From NCBI RefSeq assembly GCF_037392515.1, contig NC_090295.1, positions 22,422,501 to 22,486,500 on the forward strand: a stretch of DNA of 64,000 nt, read 5' to 3'. Below, one piece after another: positions 35,001 to 47,000 of this stretch. The stretch's first letter is position 1; each line of letters starts with the position of its first letter. The notes under the pieces were generated by a model. That model was not told the DNA's origin. It saw only the letters and a program-made list of their open reading frames with translations, and did no database searches. The position numbers and the translations under genes were made by a program. The DNA comes from Haliotis asinina. Lineage: Eukaryota; Mollusca; Gastropoda; Lepetellida; Haliotidae.

Positions 35001-38000
35001 GAATGGGAAGGAAGTGTGATACAATACCGGTGTATATCTGGGTCATAGCCGATCCTATTGTCTTTGTCATTTCTGCTCCGAGCCGGGACTCGTATCTAGC
35101 GTACAGCTTATCGATTTCTTCGGCTGACATTTTGTGAATTTTATCCGGAGTGTAGTCTCCAAAGTAATGTTTGGCTTTGCCGCCAACAGCCAACGCCACC
35201 AGTTTCTCTCGCTTGTCATCAGTGGGGCCTGCCGGCGTGGGGGAACCCTCCAACGACAATTGTTCGAGCAATTCCTCACACTCCATCTTATAATATAACA
35301 AGTAAGATTTAGTTTTAACTATATAATACCCGATGCAGACAAAACACAGAGAAATGAAGGTTAAGTTGCACACGACAAATACTTCAAATATCATAGCTAT
35401 ATGCTTAGCTTTGCTTAGCTTTGCTTAGCTTTGCTTAGCTTTGCTTAGCATACTATATATGCTACTGGTTGGTCGGTCTTTAGCACGAGCTTAGCGTGTT
35501 TAGTTTCAGCGAGCTGTTTCTTTACCCGTTCCCGTTCTAATTTACTCATCACATCGTTCTCTCTCAAACACTCCTCGAACGAATCCCTGTCCTTGCAGTG
35601 AAATAAGGCCACCCATCGCGTCTGCTCCCTGAGGTCTTTCAACACCGAGTTGAACTTCTGCGTTAGCACCCAGACGCTGTGATTTGCATGCCGGCCGGAG
35701 AAGGCCAGGTACGATAGCATGTCTCTCTTTTTTGTTATCTCGCGATTAGCGCTGCAGTCGTCCAGTATGAACAGCGTCGGTTCCCCTTTAAATTTCTCGT
35801 GAAGAGCTTTCAACCAGTCCTGCAGGCGTGTTCCAGGGTCGATTTTGTGTACGTCCGGGTCCGTCATCACCCAAGGTCGCGCGTACGTTTTATTCATGCT
35901 CAGAGTAGGGCACATGATAACGATGTTATCGAACACATCCTTGTAGTAACCCTCCAACATATCCAACACGAAAACGGTCTTCCCACAGCCAGTCTGCCCG
36001 CACACTATAGCGCAGTGTGGGTCAGTGGGTAGTTGTGGGTACCCCCGGGGGGTGTGGGGCAGTGGGGACTGTTTATTGTTGGGGGGTGTGGGGGGGTACC
36101 CCCCATCAGTAGATGGCTTGCACGAATCTCCCATTGTCTATATTAAGTTGCGCGTCCATAATAACGTACAGATATAATTTCAACTTACCAGCGGTTTGAG
36201 CCTTCTTAGTAATCTGGATGGTTATCCCTTCGCTACCGTTATCTATACGGCGCCCGCTACCGTGCAGTTTATCATCATCCGTGGATCGCATGTCCAACCA
36301 TAGGGCGTACTTGGTGGTCAGGTATTCACCGATCTGCACGGAGCCGAGGTCCAGGTCCTTTGTTATGTAGTCCCCCACTGGTAGCTTTTTTATCTCATCC
36401 CACTGCTGGTGTGGTCTCATACCATGACTGAACAGCTGGTTGGGCACGCCCTCGATGGTCACTTCCACCTTTTCAATCTCGGGGTTGAAAAACTTCTCGC
36501 TGTCCCTCCGGAATGGATCGTTATCCTCCACGGGGACGACCAGGATACCTTTCATCGATCGCGCCGGCACGTTCAGGTTGATATTCCACACAGTGTCGCT
36601 CTTATCTCGCACGACTGATCTATGCCTCAGTACGCGATCGTACAGGATGGCCATCTTCCCAGAGTACTGGTTTCGAACCTGCCTGGCCAGCTCCGGGCTA
36701 GTGACCATGTCGAACTCAAGAGAGATGTTGTCTATGGCATAACTAGCCTCATCACCGTTCGGCGTACGCACTACTTTGCTATAGTCGTTAAACGTGAGCT
36801 CGTATTCGAGCCTATCACCCAGCGCGGCCTGGTAAAACGGCGCGTGTCCCGTGAGTAACTCGAAGTCGAGCGGCACGCAGAATCGATTCCCGTATGCTCG
36901 AGCGATGGCCTTTTCACCGTCCGATAGCTTGTCTTGCTGGTCTTGCGTGAAGACATACCCTATGCGCGCCCGGGTTGATTTGCTGATGCCCTGGTACACA
37001 TCATTGACTCGTTCTCTCTCGCTTTTCCAGAGATCCTTGTAGCAGTGAAACACGTCGCTGTCGTCGATGCTCAGCACCTCGTTACTGCTGATCTTGACGG
37101 TCGTTTTCTTGATGATGGCTCGACCCACGTTCCGCACTAGCTCGCGTTTGTCGTTGTCGGAGGTCAACGTGATATTGAACGCCAGTCGAACAGTGCCTGG
37201 TACAATGAGGTCATTCTCACCAAGGTTTGGAAATCTAACCAGCAGAGTTTGATTCTGGTCTATCTTGCTGGGATTGTTGGTGATGGTCACCGACTGGCGC
37301 ACGGCTCTGGCTCCTAATGGCTCTCTCAATCTTCTGAAAGGATCTAATTTTCTGCCGTACATTGTTATATAAAAGAAATGTATTTTTAATACTAATGGAT
37401 GAAGACATAGATATGACGGAGATGCCGGGCGCTAGTGCCCAGGCATTCGATGATGAGCAGGAGACCTCATTTACTAGTTCACCATTGAACCAAGAACTCT
37501 TGGAAACAACGGTAAATGATTATTACGAAAGTTTAAGAAGAGATAAAAACTACGTTGAACCACAGGGTCGATACCATAAGAATTTTTTTATTGATACAAA
37601 GGGTGTTCTACGCCTTAAGTCTGACCCAGGGGTTGACCTCTTTAACAAGAGCAATAAAAAACCACTGGCCTTGTCAACTCTAGCCAGCCGCCATGGTGTC
37701 GAATTTATCCGTAAAAATCTAAACATGAATGATTACGGTGGTGCAATACCTAAGGCCGTTAAAGAAGATCTGCAAGCTACCAGATCCCACCTCACCACTA
37801 GAGATGAAATGACACCACAGCGTGCTACAGAAGCCTCGGACAGCATAGAAAAACTGTTGAGCACCTACTGGGACAAACCGTTACCGGGGTTTGACTTTCC
37901 GGTAAGGGAACTGCGCGGCTTAGACGAAGCCGTGAAACGCGTGCGTGGAGAACTCGTGAACAACATGGGTTAAACTGAACGAAATCGACGAGCACATCGC

Positions 38001-41000
38001 TAGGGAAAAAACCAAACTCAACGAAACTGAAAACGATGATATGAAGCGTCGTATCAATGAACGAATACGTGATTTAGAAGACGAGAGACGTACACGATTG
38101 GAAGCCGCTTCCTCGAATTGTGAACAGCTTCGATCCCAGATCAGTCGTATTCGGGAAACAATCGATAGAATACTGAATGAGGATACAACTTTAGCCAACA
38201 GGATTCGGATATTGTTCCGGGAGCAAGGGATCACCATCGCCAGCATTCTGACTGCATTGGGTTTCATCATATCAACCCTGGTGGTGTCACTGACAGGGGG
38301 AACCCCCACACCTGCCGGCGGGGGAACTCCCAGCGGTGGTGTTAAAGACTGGATAAAAAAACTCGGGGAAGGCCTAGCTAAACTGGCTGGTAAAGCCGCC
38401 GAAGCCCTTCCCGGCATCCTGGGTAGCATCGTCTCGTGGTTGTTGAGCGCTCTGGCTAAAACTGCCATGTGGCTCAGTCAAAACATGTGGGCAGCCATCG
38501 TCGCCGTGGCGGGTCTGGTGTACGTAGCGGCTAAGAAATCTTTAACCAAATAAGTCCCAAAGTTACCCCACCAACCACTAGGGCCGTTTTATTATCGATG
38601 TGATTGGAGGCCTGAATATGGGGGTGTGTGGGGGGTACCCCCACATGAACTTTAGACTCCGGGGGTGGCTCCACTATACCCGTTTCACGTGGTGGGATGT
38701 GTGGGATATAGGGGGTGTTAATATCGGGGTTGATACCCAACTTTTGGTCCGCCGTGGCTATGATTATTTTGTTGTTATAACCCACCACTTTTTTTATTCT
38801 CAGTTGCATATCACTCGGAGACATGTACAGCCCCACGCCGAACACGTAGTTGACTTTCGATCTGGCGTATTCTAACACGTTTTGGTAGCGTTCGATGGCC
38901 CGCGGGAGATCAACTGGAGAATTAATAGCATCCTCAACGTTGGCAACGAACTGTTTCTGAGCGTCGTAAGCAGTTCCCTTACCGATGATGTTGGAACGCG
39001 TTTGCGACTGCGCACCCAACAGTGCCCACACGTACGTTCGAATCGAGTCGTTCAACCTGACTACCCCGGCACGAGTGAATCCTTTCGACGTGTCCAGCAT
39101 GAACATTTTCCACCCGTCTGCGGTTGACTGCTCCACTTTCTGGACTGTGAAAGCAACACCACCTTTAAAGTTCATACGATCATCCCTCCATTCATTACTC
39201 AACAAAGCAAAGTCCTGGCGTAGTATATCTCGTTTCAGTAAATCATCACTGACTTCTTTCACTGGTCGCGCGCCATCATAAGGAATACCCAACCCGTGGT
39301 TCGGCCCCGGCAAACGCCAATCCGTCTTCGGGTTTATTTCGAATTCATTGCAAATACGTTCGTAGACCCGTCTATCGTACGGGTTGTTTGTTGCGTCCCA
39401 CGCTTTGTCCTGTGGGAGGGGGGCGCTGATCTCTTTAAGGATACGTCTGACCTGGTAGTACACGTGGAACTTGAACACAGACTGACTCAGCGGTCCACGC
39501 CGAGTGTCGGCCAATGTCACACCACACCCCGTTGTAGCGCACCACACGGCAAAGTTGAATTGATTCTGCCAGAACTGCATAGGGTTGTTGAACCAAGCGT
39601 GGACTGCCTTGATGTTAGTCACCGAAAGCTTATACTTATCGAACACATCTAAAAGCTGGGCATTGAAATACAACCCAGGAGCAACCACGATCTTCATGGG
39701 GGAGAAATCTACGTCCAGTTTAGGGTAAAACACACCAGGGGAATACATTTTAAAACTATTATATAATGAACATATATACTCTAACATGTACATAACACTT
39801 CCAGGAATAACGAGCGGTGAGGCCGTTCAGCTGACGCACGCGATCGATAACACGTCAGGCCAACTCGAAGTCGCACTCTGCGATATCACCTACCTACCGC
39901 AATGGACTAACATTAATATCAGCAACAATAAGCTGTTCGTCAGTGGAACTCGCAGCCAGATAACTGACGGCTACTACAGCGTGTGCTCTCTAAACGACGA
40001 GGTCTTCAAACCCCTGGGAGCCGAACTCAAGATGAACGATTCAAACGGTACAGTGGTGTTAATCAACAACGGAAGAACCTCCTTGAGGCTCGGCCGACCA
40101 TTAGCGAGGATACTCGGTATGTCTCCTGACGAGATAAAACCAACAACAACCGTCACAGGCACGAAGTTACCCGACCTAGTACCGTACCGAGAGCTGTACA
40201 TTCATCTCGATCAGGTGAGCACAACGTACAACATTCAAGGAGGTCACCCTTCCACTATACTGAGAGCAGTGCCGGTGAAAACTGAGAAATTCAACGACGG
40301 TAGAACCGAGTCGTTTTCACCACGGCAGTATAAGAGATTAACCCAGGGCAACATACCTGAGCTGACAATATCGGTGTTAGATATAAATCATAATCCTGTA
40401 AATATAGGATACCTCAGCTTAACGCTTCATGTAAAATGACCAGCGCACAAGGGCCCGGAGTGAAAAAATGCGTTAATATCGGGATCTCCGACCTCGGAGA
40501 CACACACGGTTTCGACGCTCCCGGAGTAGATGGTAAATCATACGCCTTGCAACTGAAAAACAACATTTACAAACGCGTTGAAATCCCCTCCGGTGGAACC
40601 CTAAGTGATATAGTAGATACCACAAGAGCAACAGTCAACACTAAGTACGCCCTTGTCAACACCGGTGATAATAATTGGGTAATATACCCATCGTTCGGGG
40701 GTAAACTGTTCGACTTAGACGATGTTGAGAGCACTACCGTCGTCCAAAACAAACCATATATGCTCGTCTTCACCGAAGATGACAAGTGGGTGTTGTTACC
40801 CGATAACAACTGGTTTATCAATATTAGACTCGTCTCCCCCTACGTGTTCACTGATAACAAAGACAACCACCTAAACAAAGTCGTGAACAATGGAACCCTG
40901 CTCGTAGCTTACGTCCCAACTCAGAGACGTAGCATAGTCGTCAGCCCAGTCAACACTATAGCAGCCCACATGCTATCGAGTAAACCAGCCATACAAAACG

Positions 41001-44000
41001 TGAAATTGCAGTTGGTGTCTGAATTCGAAGGTGTGGTCACTATACTAGAGGATCTACCGGCAAACTCAACACTGATCATCAAAGTCTACCTAGGGGAACC
41101 ATCGGGGAATGATGTCGAGATCGTGAAGGGGATCAAACTCGGGTGGGTGAAACGACACCAGTATCAAGTTTGCAACGTTTACGTGCGGGTGGGTGTCGAC
41201 TCCAAGACCAGTCTGCAGGGGGTCAACGTGATCGTGGAAAACAAGATATCACTAATCAATATCTTCCTGCCTGACAACATACACTTCATGGGTATGAAGT
41301 TAACCCCTGAATTATTATCAGAAAACCAGTTGGAAATTATATCGTAATAGTATAATAATGACCAGTCATCATCCCAACACTACGCTTAACGACCTAGGAG
41401 ATACGGAGGGATTCGATCAGCCTGGTGAGGAAGATGAATTCTACATCCTGCACTTCAAAGACAACGTGTACAGACGGGTGTCGTTATCAGATTTAAAAGA
41501 GCCTAAATGGATGATCAACTTAACAATCACCTCACCTTATATCACATTAAAAGAAGAAAAAGGGGGGTACATCTCTAAGATTAGGAATAACGGTACCTTG
41601 CCCGGGGATTTCATTACGGAGAATAACGCAACAATCTCGATAGAGTCTTATGTTGGAGAAAAAAGTAGGTTAAGTTCTGACACAGAAAGTAAATTAACAT
41701 TTAGCAGTAAGTTTTTTTTACCCAAGGAGCATCTTAATCAACTAGACTACCTCTACACAATCATCATAGAAGTCGTCTTTACGTATTTTAACCAGGAAAA
41801 CTCCTCGAAAGGACGCCAAATTTTACCCGGGTTGACAATACACTGGTATAACGAACACGTAGGTCAATATTGCCGTATTGTTATACAACGGGATGCCCCC
41901 ACGGGTCCTATAAACCGCTTAATAAGCCTCCCTGGGGTTTTTATTACAACAGAAAAGTCTATTGGCTTCACACCTATTATCCTTAATTATGATCTATCCC
42001 TTGTAGGCTTCAAATTCATTCGTGAAATATTAACTGAAACCCAATTAAAATATTTTTCAAAATATATATTATAGATGGGTCTGTACCCAGTCGTAGAGGA
42101 AGTAGCGAAGACGCTGGAAACCGTAGATGGGTTCCGCTTGAGACAGTTATGTGATGTGAAACGCCAACTAGAACAAGACCGTGACACGCGGAAAGCACTA
42201 TGTAAAAAGTACAATAGAGCTTTCAATATCGTGGACGGGGCTGACACTACCCTTATGGCAACCAGCATGGGACTAGGGGCGGCAGGTGTTGGGTTGTTAG
42301 CTACCATCGTGGCTGCACCTATAGTGCTAGGTATTGAAATAACGGCTGGGGTGACAGGGTTGGTAGGGTTGGCGCTTAAGTTAGTATCACGCAGACTTAA
42401 TCGTAAGGCATTGAAACACGACGAGATCAGGGTTCTGGCCGAAGCAAAGCTGAACACAGTGAGTGAGCGAATTTCCACGGCACTCTCTGACAGTAAGATC
42501 TCAGAAGAGGAGTTTCGTTCAATCCTATCTGAACTCAAAAAATATAACGGAATGAAACAAGATATTCGGTCCAAGTCTCGTAAGTCTGCTATCAGCGAGG
42601 ACGAGAAAAAAAAGTACATAGAACAGGGGATACAAAAAGCCCAGCAAGCCTTTATTATGAACACCAAAGAGATCGTAGGCGGTTCACGTTAAACTGTTTC
42701 ATCGATATAAACCTAACATAGGGGAACACGAGGGCGATAGCCGTAAGCGAGCCACCGATCCTATATGGTCAGTCAAAACTTACAACATAGATAAAGTGGA
42801 TATGAAAGCCGACGAACCTAACTTATACTACTTGAGGGGTGGGCCGGGTAGGGGGTTTGTAAGAGAAGAATTATTGATCGTACCGTACGGCACAGTGTTA
42901 CCTCCTACCAAGGCACAGTAATTACCGCCAACTTTTTTGTAGTAGGGGTAATAGTAGCAAGAGCTAAGGGGCCCACCAACGTCTTATTTAGTAAATAAGG
43001 CGTTGTAGAGACTTTTTGTGAAAGTGAGCCAGAACTATCATTCCCTATACTACTCTGATTGTTAGCCCGACACAAGAATCTACAGTAAGATCCAATGTGT
43101 CATAGTAGGGTGGTTGTGAGGGCTTGATGCCATGAGTCGGGTAAGCATAAAATATCAATATATCAGTATATTTGAAACTTATCCAGACTCATATGTCATT
43201 GCTTATCTGTCTTTCTTCTTTGTATTTCCATTCTATTATTTATTAGAGAACAACAGAACAAAGGTTTCCACTGTTGAAAGAAAGGGGAGATAACCAGTAA
43301 AGCATGAGTCTGAGAAGGAAGAATACAGAAATTGTTGAGAAAGTGGAGCATCAGAATGCCATTTTGAGTAATAGAGACGAACTGTTGTCTACGAAATGTG
43401 CACAGCATTATTAACTCTAAACAACCCTAGACAACCCTGAAACTGAATACATAAGGAGTGTAAGGTCTTACCTGGTACTGGTCCATAAAAGTTGGGCCTG
43501 TTCGGGGGAATTCTCTTTGGCTTGTATTCATCTTCCTCTTCCTCTACACTTCTCCATTCTTCCTCTGATCCCACTGGCTTAACACATACAAACAAAAGAT
43601 ATTAATGGTTCAGCAATCAGACTGTGAACAGTGTTCATGGAGGCTTTGTACAAGTGCATGCAGAGATAAAATTTTAAACATCCAATCCATATCTTTTGCG
43701 CATGAAATTTTCATTACAATCCTGAAGCATTTCATAAGTTATTGTATTTTTAATATGTTGCTGTTTTAAGGTATTACTGTTTTGAGTGAAAAACGCAGGT
43801 TTCTGCGTTAACACGAATACTGTGTGAACCTATACACAGAGACAAATTACTAACTGAATTTTGACAGTGATATTACGCCTGCACATAATTGCAAATGCAT
43901 GAGTTTTATGCCACAGTCAGCAATAAAACAGCTATATGGTGGCAGCCTGAGAATAATCAAGTCTGGACCTGACAATCCAGTGATCAACAGCATGAGCATT

Positions 44001-47000
44001 GACCTCAGCAAGCATGACCCCTGATCCTGTCTGTCACCTCTTACGACAAACAGTCACCTATTGTGGCAAGCATGGGCTGCTGAATACCTATTCTACCTCA
44101 GATGTTCACTGGCCATTACAAATAAGGATTGCTGCCAGGCATAAAGAAAATATCATTGAAAGGTTGATTGTTCTTCATGTCGCACTGGTCAGTTTGACAG
44201 AGAATGGGTAATCAGTTGAGTTAAATGCCAATTTTAGCTTTATTTATGCAATATCACGACAGAGGACATAGAAATGGGCTTCACATGTTGCACCCATGGG
44301 AATCCAATTCTTCAGTATGACAAACAAATGCTTAAACCACCCCTACCATCCCTAATCAGCTGGAACCAGCTGTGAGTTTGATAGCAAAATGAGCATGAAG
44401 ACCGCAAAAAAGACAGTTTGAAATATTAAACTTTAAACCATGTTATTCAAAACTACAAAATGTCTGTAGAGAGTTACTTCCCTTCTCCTTAAGTAATCTT
44501 TCTGAAATGACATTTTGTAAAATAAAACTTTTAATTTTACTATCGAATTACTAAAGATCATGGTCGTGTTAACTGTTCATTCACAAATGACATTTTGATA
44601 CACAAACATTTTTCTTTTACTATCGTACCACTAAAAGTCACTGTACAGAGTTACTTCCCTTCTCCAAAACTGTTCTTTCAAATGAAACAAAGGGAAACGT
44701 TTCTTCAGACAGGATGTTCCATGTCACAGATGGCCCTGAGAAACACTGACTGATGAAAAACACACAATGAGCGTGGTAATCAATCATTTACCAACCTTGC
44801 CCTGAATGCGAGCTGATTTTCTCCTTAGTCCATGTATTGAGCCACAATTAGACAGGTCCTCTTCGACCACAATCTTCTTCCTTGGCTTGACATCAATGGG
44901 AGCTTTTCGCTTGATGCCTTTCTTGACAACACGCCCAAGTGGCTTGAACTGAAAGGGAGAAGAACACATAAATAATGGTCCTTGTGGAAACTGTACATGT
45001 ACTTTGACCACTAACACACATTCAGCACCTTTCAACAGCACTTCATCCACACAGAATGGGCAACCTTATTTATCCAGTTTGTCATATCAACCCTCTGTAT
45101 CTAGGTTTACAGCTTGTCTCTAAAATGAACATATTTTACTGAAAAAACGTTCATAGTGAAAAAAAAAAAATAATAAAATGGAGCCCTGAGACTTTCTTCA
45201 TTTTCAGCGAAATCTAGACTTGCCACATTTTCTAGACTTGCATGGGCTTTCTTGGATATTTATACTTCAGGGTCTCTCCGACAGACTATTCTGTGTCCTG
45301 CACCCAGTAATAATCCAATAATAACACCATGGAAGAAGAGAGATAATAATATTGGTTAATTGTTTAAAGCTGCTCTCAGCAGCATTCCAGATATATGATG
45401 GCAGTCTGCAAATAATCATGCCTGTACCAGACAATCCAGTGATCAACATCATTAGCATCAATCTACACAAATGGGTTACAATCACGTGTCAACCACCTGA
45501 CACCTCCATCCCGTCAGTAAGAAAACGATAATGGCTATTTAAAAAGTGCCTGTACACGTTTGTGAGCATTTAACATATCCCATTGGGTACCCATTCACTA
45601 TGGGGTGAATAGACACAATTTTATAACAACTCACTTGAATAGGGCGAGTCCACAACTCACATGCAGGCTTCATACATTTTCCCCTCTCAGGTAATCAAAC
45701 CCGTGTGACTGGTTTGACATGAGATAGCTTCCCAAGAAGGCTACACCACTGGCTCAGTGGCTGTGTCTGCTACAATATACCATAGACAAATTCACCACTT
45801 AACGCTACAACTGAAATGGCCAGAGTCACAAGGCCTAAAACACTGAGAAAGAACAGTGACTCATACTCATTGTGCTCATAGTGCCATCGTGACGTAAAGG
45901 TCCTTCGGGTTACAAGTCCTTTAAATAGTGTTGTACCAGCCACTAAATGAAACTCACTGTCTGACTCTCTCAAAGAAGTCAAATCATTGGAACAGTTCAA
46001 GTGTCTCTAAGACACATCTGTGCTCTTTGTACTTTTAAAGTGATTTTGTGCTGCCAACAAGTTTCACTTTTCCTTGAGTCTTATAAGTGCTGTGAGCCCT
46101 CCCCAGTGGGGCTTAGCACCATATATATGGGTATTATATTATATAAACATGCAAATGTGCTTTGGAATAAGACAGTGGAAGAAAGGTGGCAAATCCATCC
46201 ACTAATAATAACATGGCATTAATAGACGGCCAGACTTCCACCCGTACTCCCCCTAACCTTTAACGATGAGGAAAAATTTCTTCGACTGCCATTTTGAAAA
46301 GCTGAATATGCATTTCATTATGTTGAGATATAATTAAAACCACATGTTAAAACCCTTCCTCATCAGATAAAGAGTGTATTATCTGGTGATATCACTTGAC
46401 TGGAATGAAATTTAAGGTGCGGACGTCTTTCCAAATAGGCATTATAGTTGACATGACCGACTCAAAATGGTCCAGGTACATCAAACGACAGAGGAATCTG
46501 TCTGTTACAGAATAACATGTTATCCAGTATCAGGACATGAAAACATGTCAAAAGGGTTATTGCCTGACAAGTCTGTCATTCTCAACCTGAAACAAATATA
46601 TATCCAAGATAGCCCCTGCAAGTCTATAAAATGTAGCAAGTCTAGAAATTGACAGATTCCGAACAGTAAGAAAGTCTCAGTGATCCTTTTCATTATATTC
46701 TATTATTTTCTATCATAGCTAAAATGGATAGAATTATCATTAAAACGCCCGCACGCTATCAGAAATGAGCGGGACACTGTAACTTGATAATGCCCGCAAA
46801 ATGCTCGATGATGGGCCATTAACAAGCTCGTTGTTAGGTAACATTATAAGTAGCTCAGCTGTTGAAGTTCAATCACCTACGGCTCGTATGAACAAGGGTT
46901 CATTTTTTACCATATATCTGGCTCACATTCGTCACATGTGCCTCTGCCATTATGCACTTTCCTGCCTGTGCCAACCGTAACAAGTGTACCATAAATGACA

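Larger units (their letters stand above)
28729..43054. mobile_element. Polinton/Maverick, looks whole or nearly so
   Basis: 14,326 bp with 334-bp terminal inverted repeats (28729-29062 and 42721-43054) starting AGTAGTATAGGG, which I read as identical. CTGAT flanks both ends (28724-28728 and 43055-43059); counting one shared T gives the 6-bp TCTGAT expected of the family. It carries a retroviral-type integrase, protein-primed DNA polymerase B, packaging ATPase, a major-capsid-like and a minor-capsid-like protein, and several unassigned proteins. I did not recognise an adenain-like protease. Identical ends and largely open frames indicate a very recent insertion. It sits in intron 3 of the SRA gene. 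Confidence 0.92.

Noticed and set aside
42721-42921. Integrase-like coding end on the plus strand near the right end of the Polinton
   Set aside because: It is the right inverted repeat, a copy of the left end, not a second gene.
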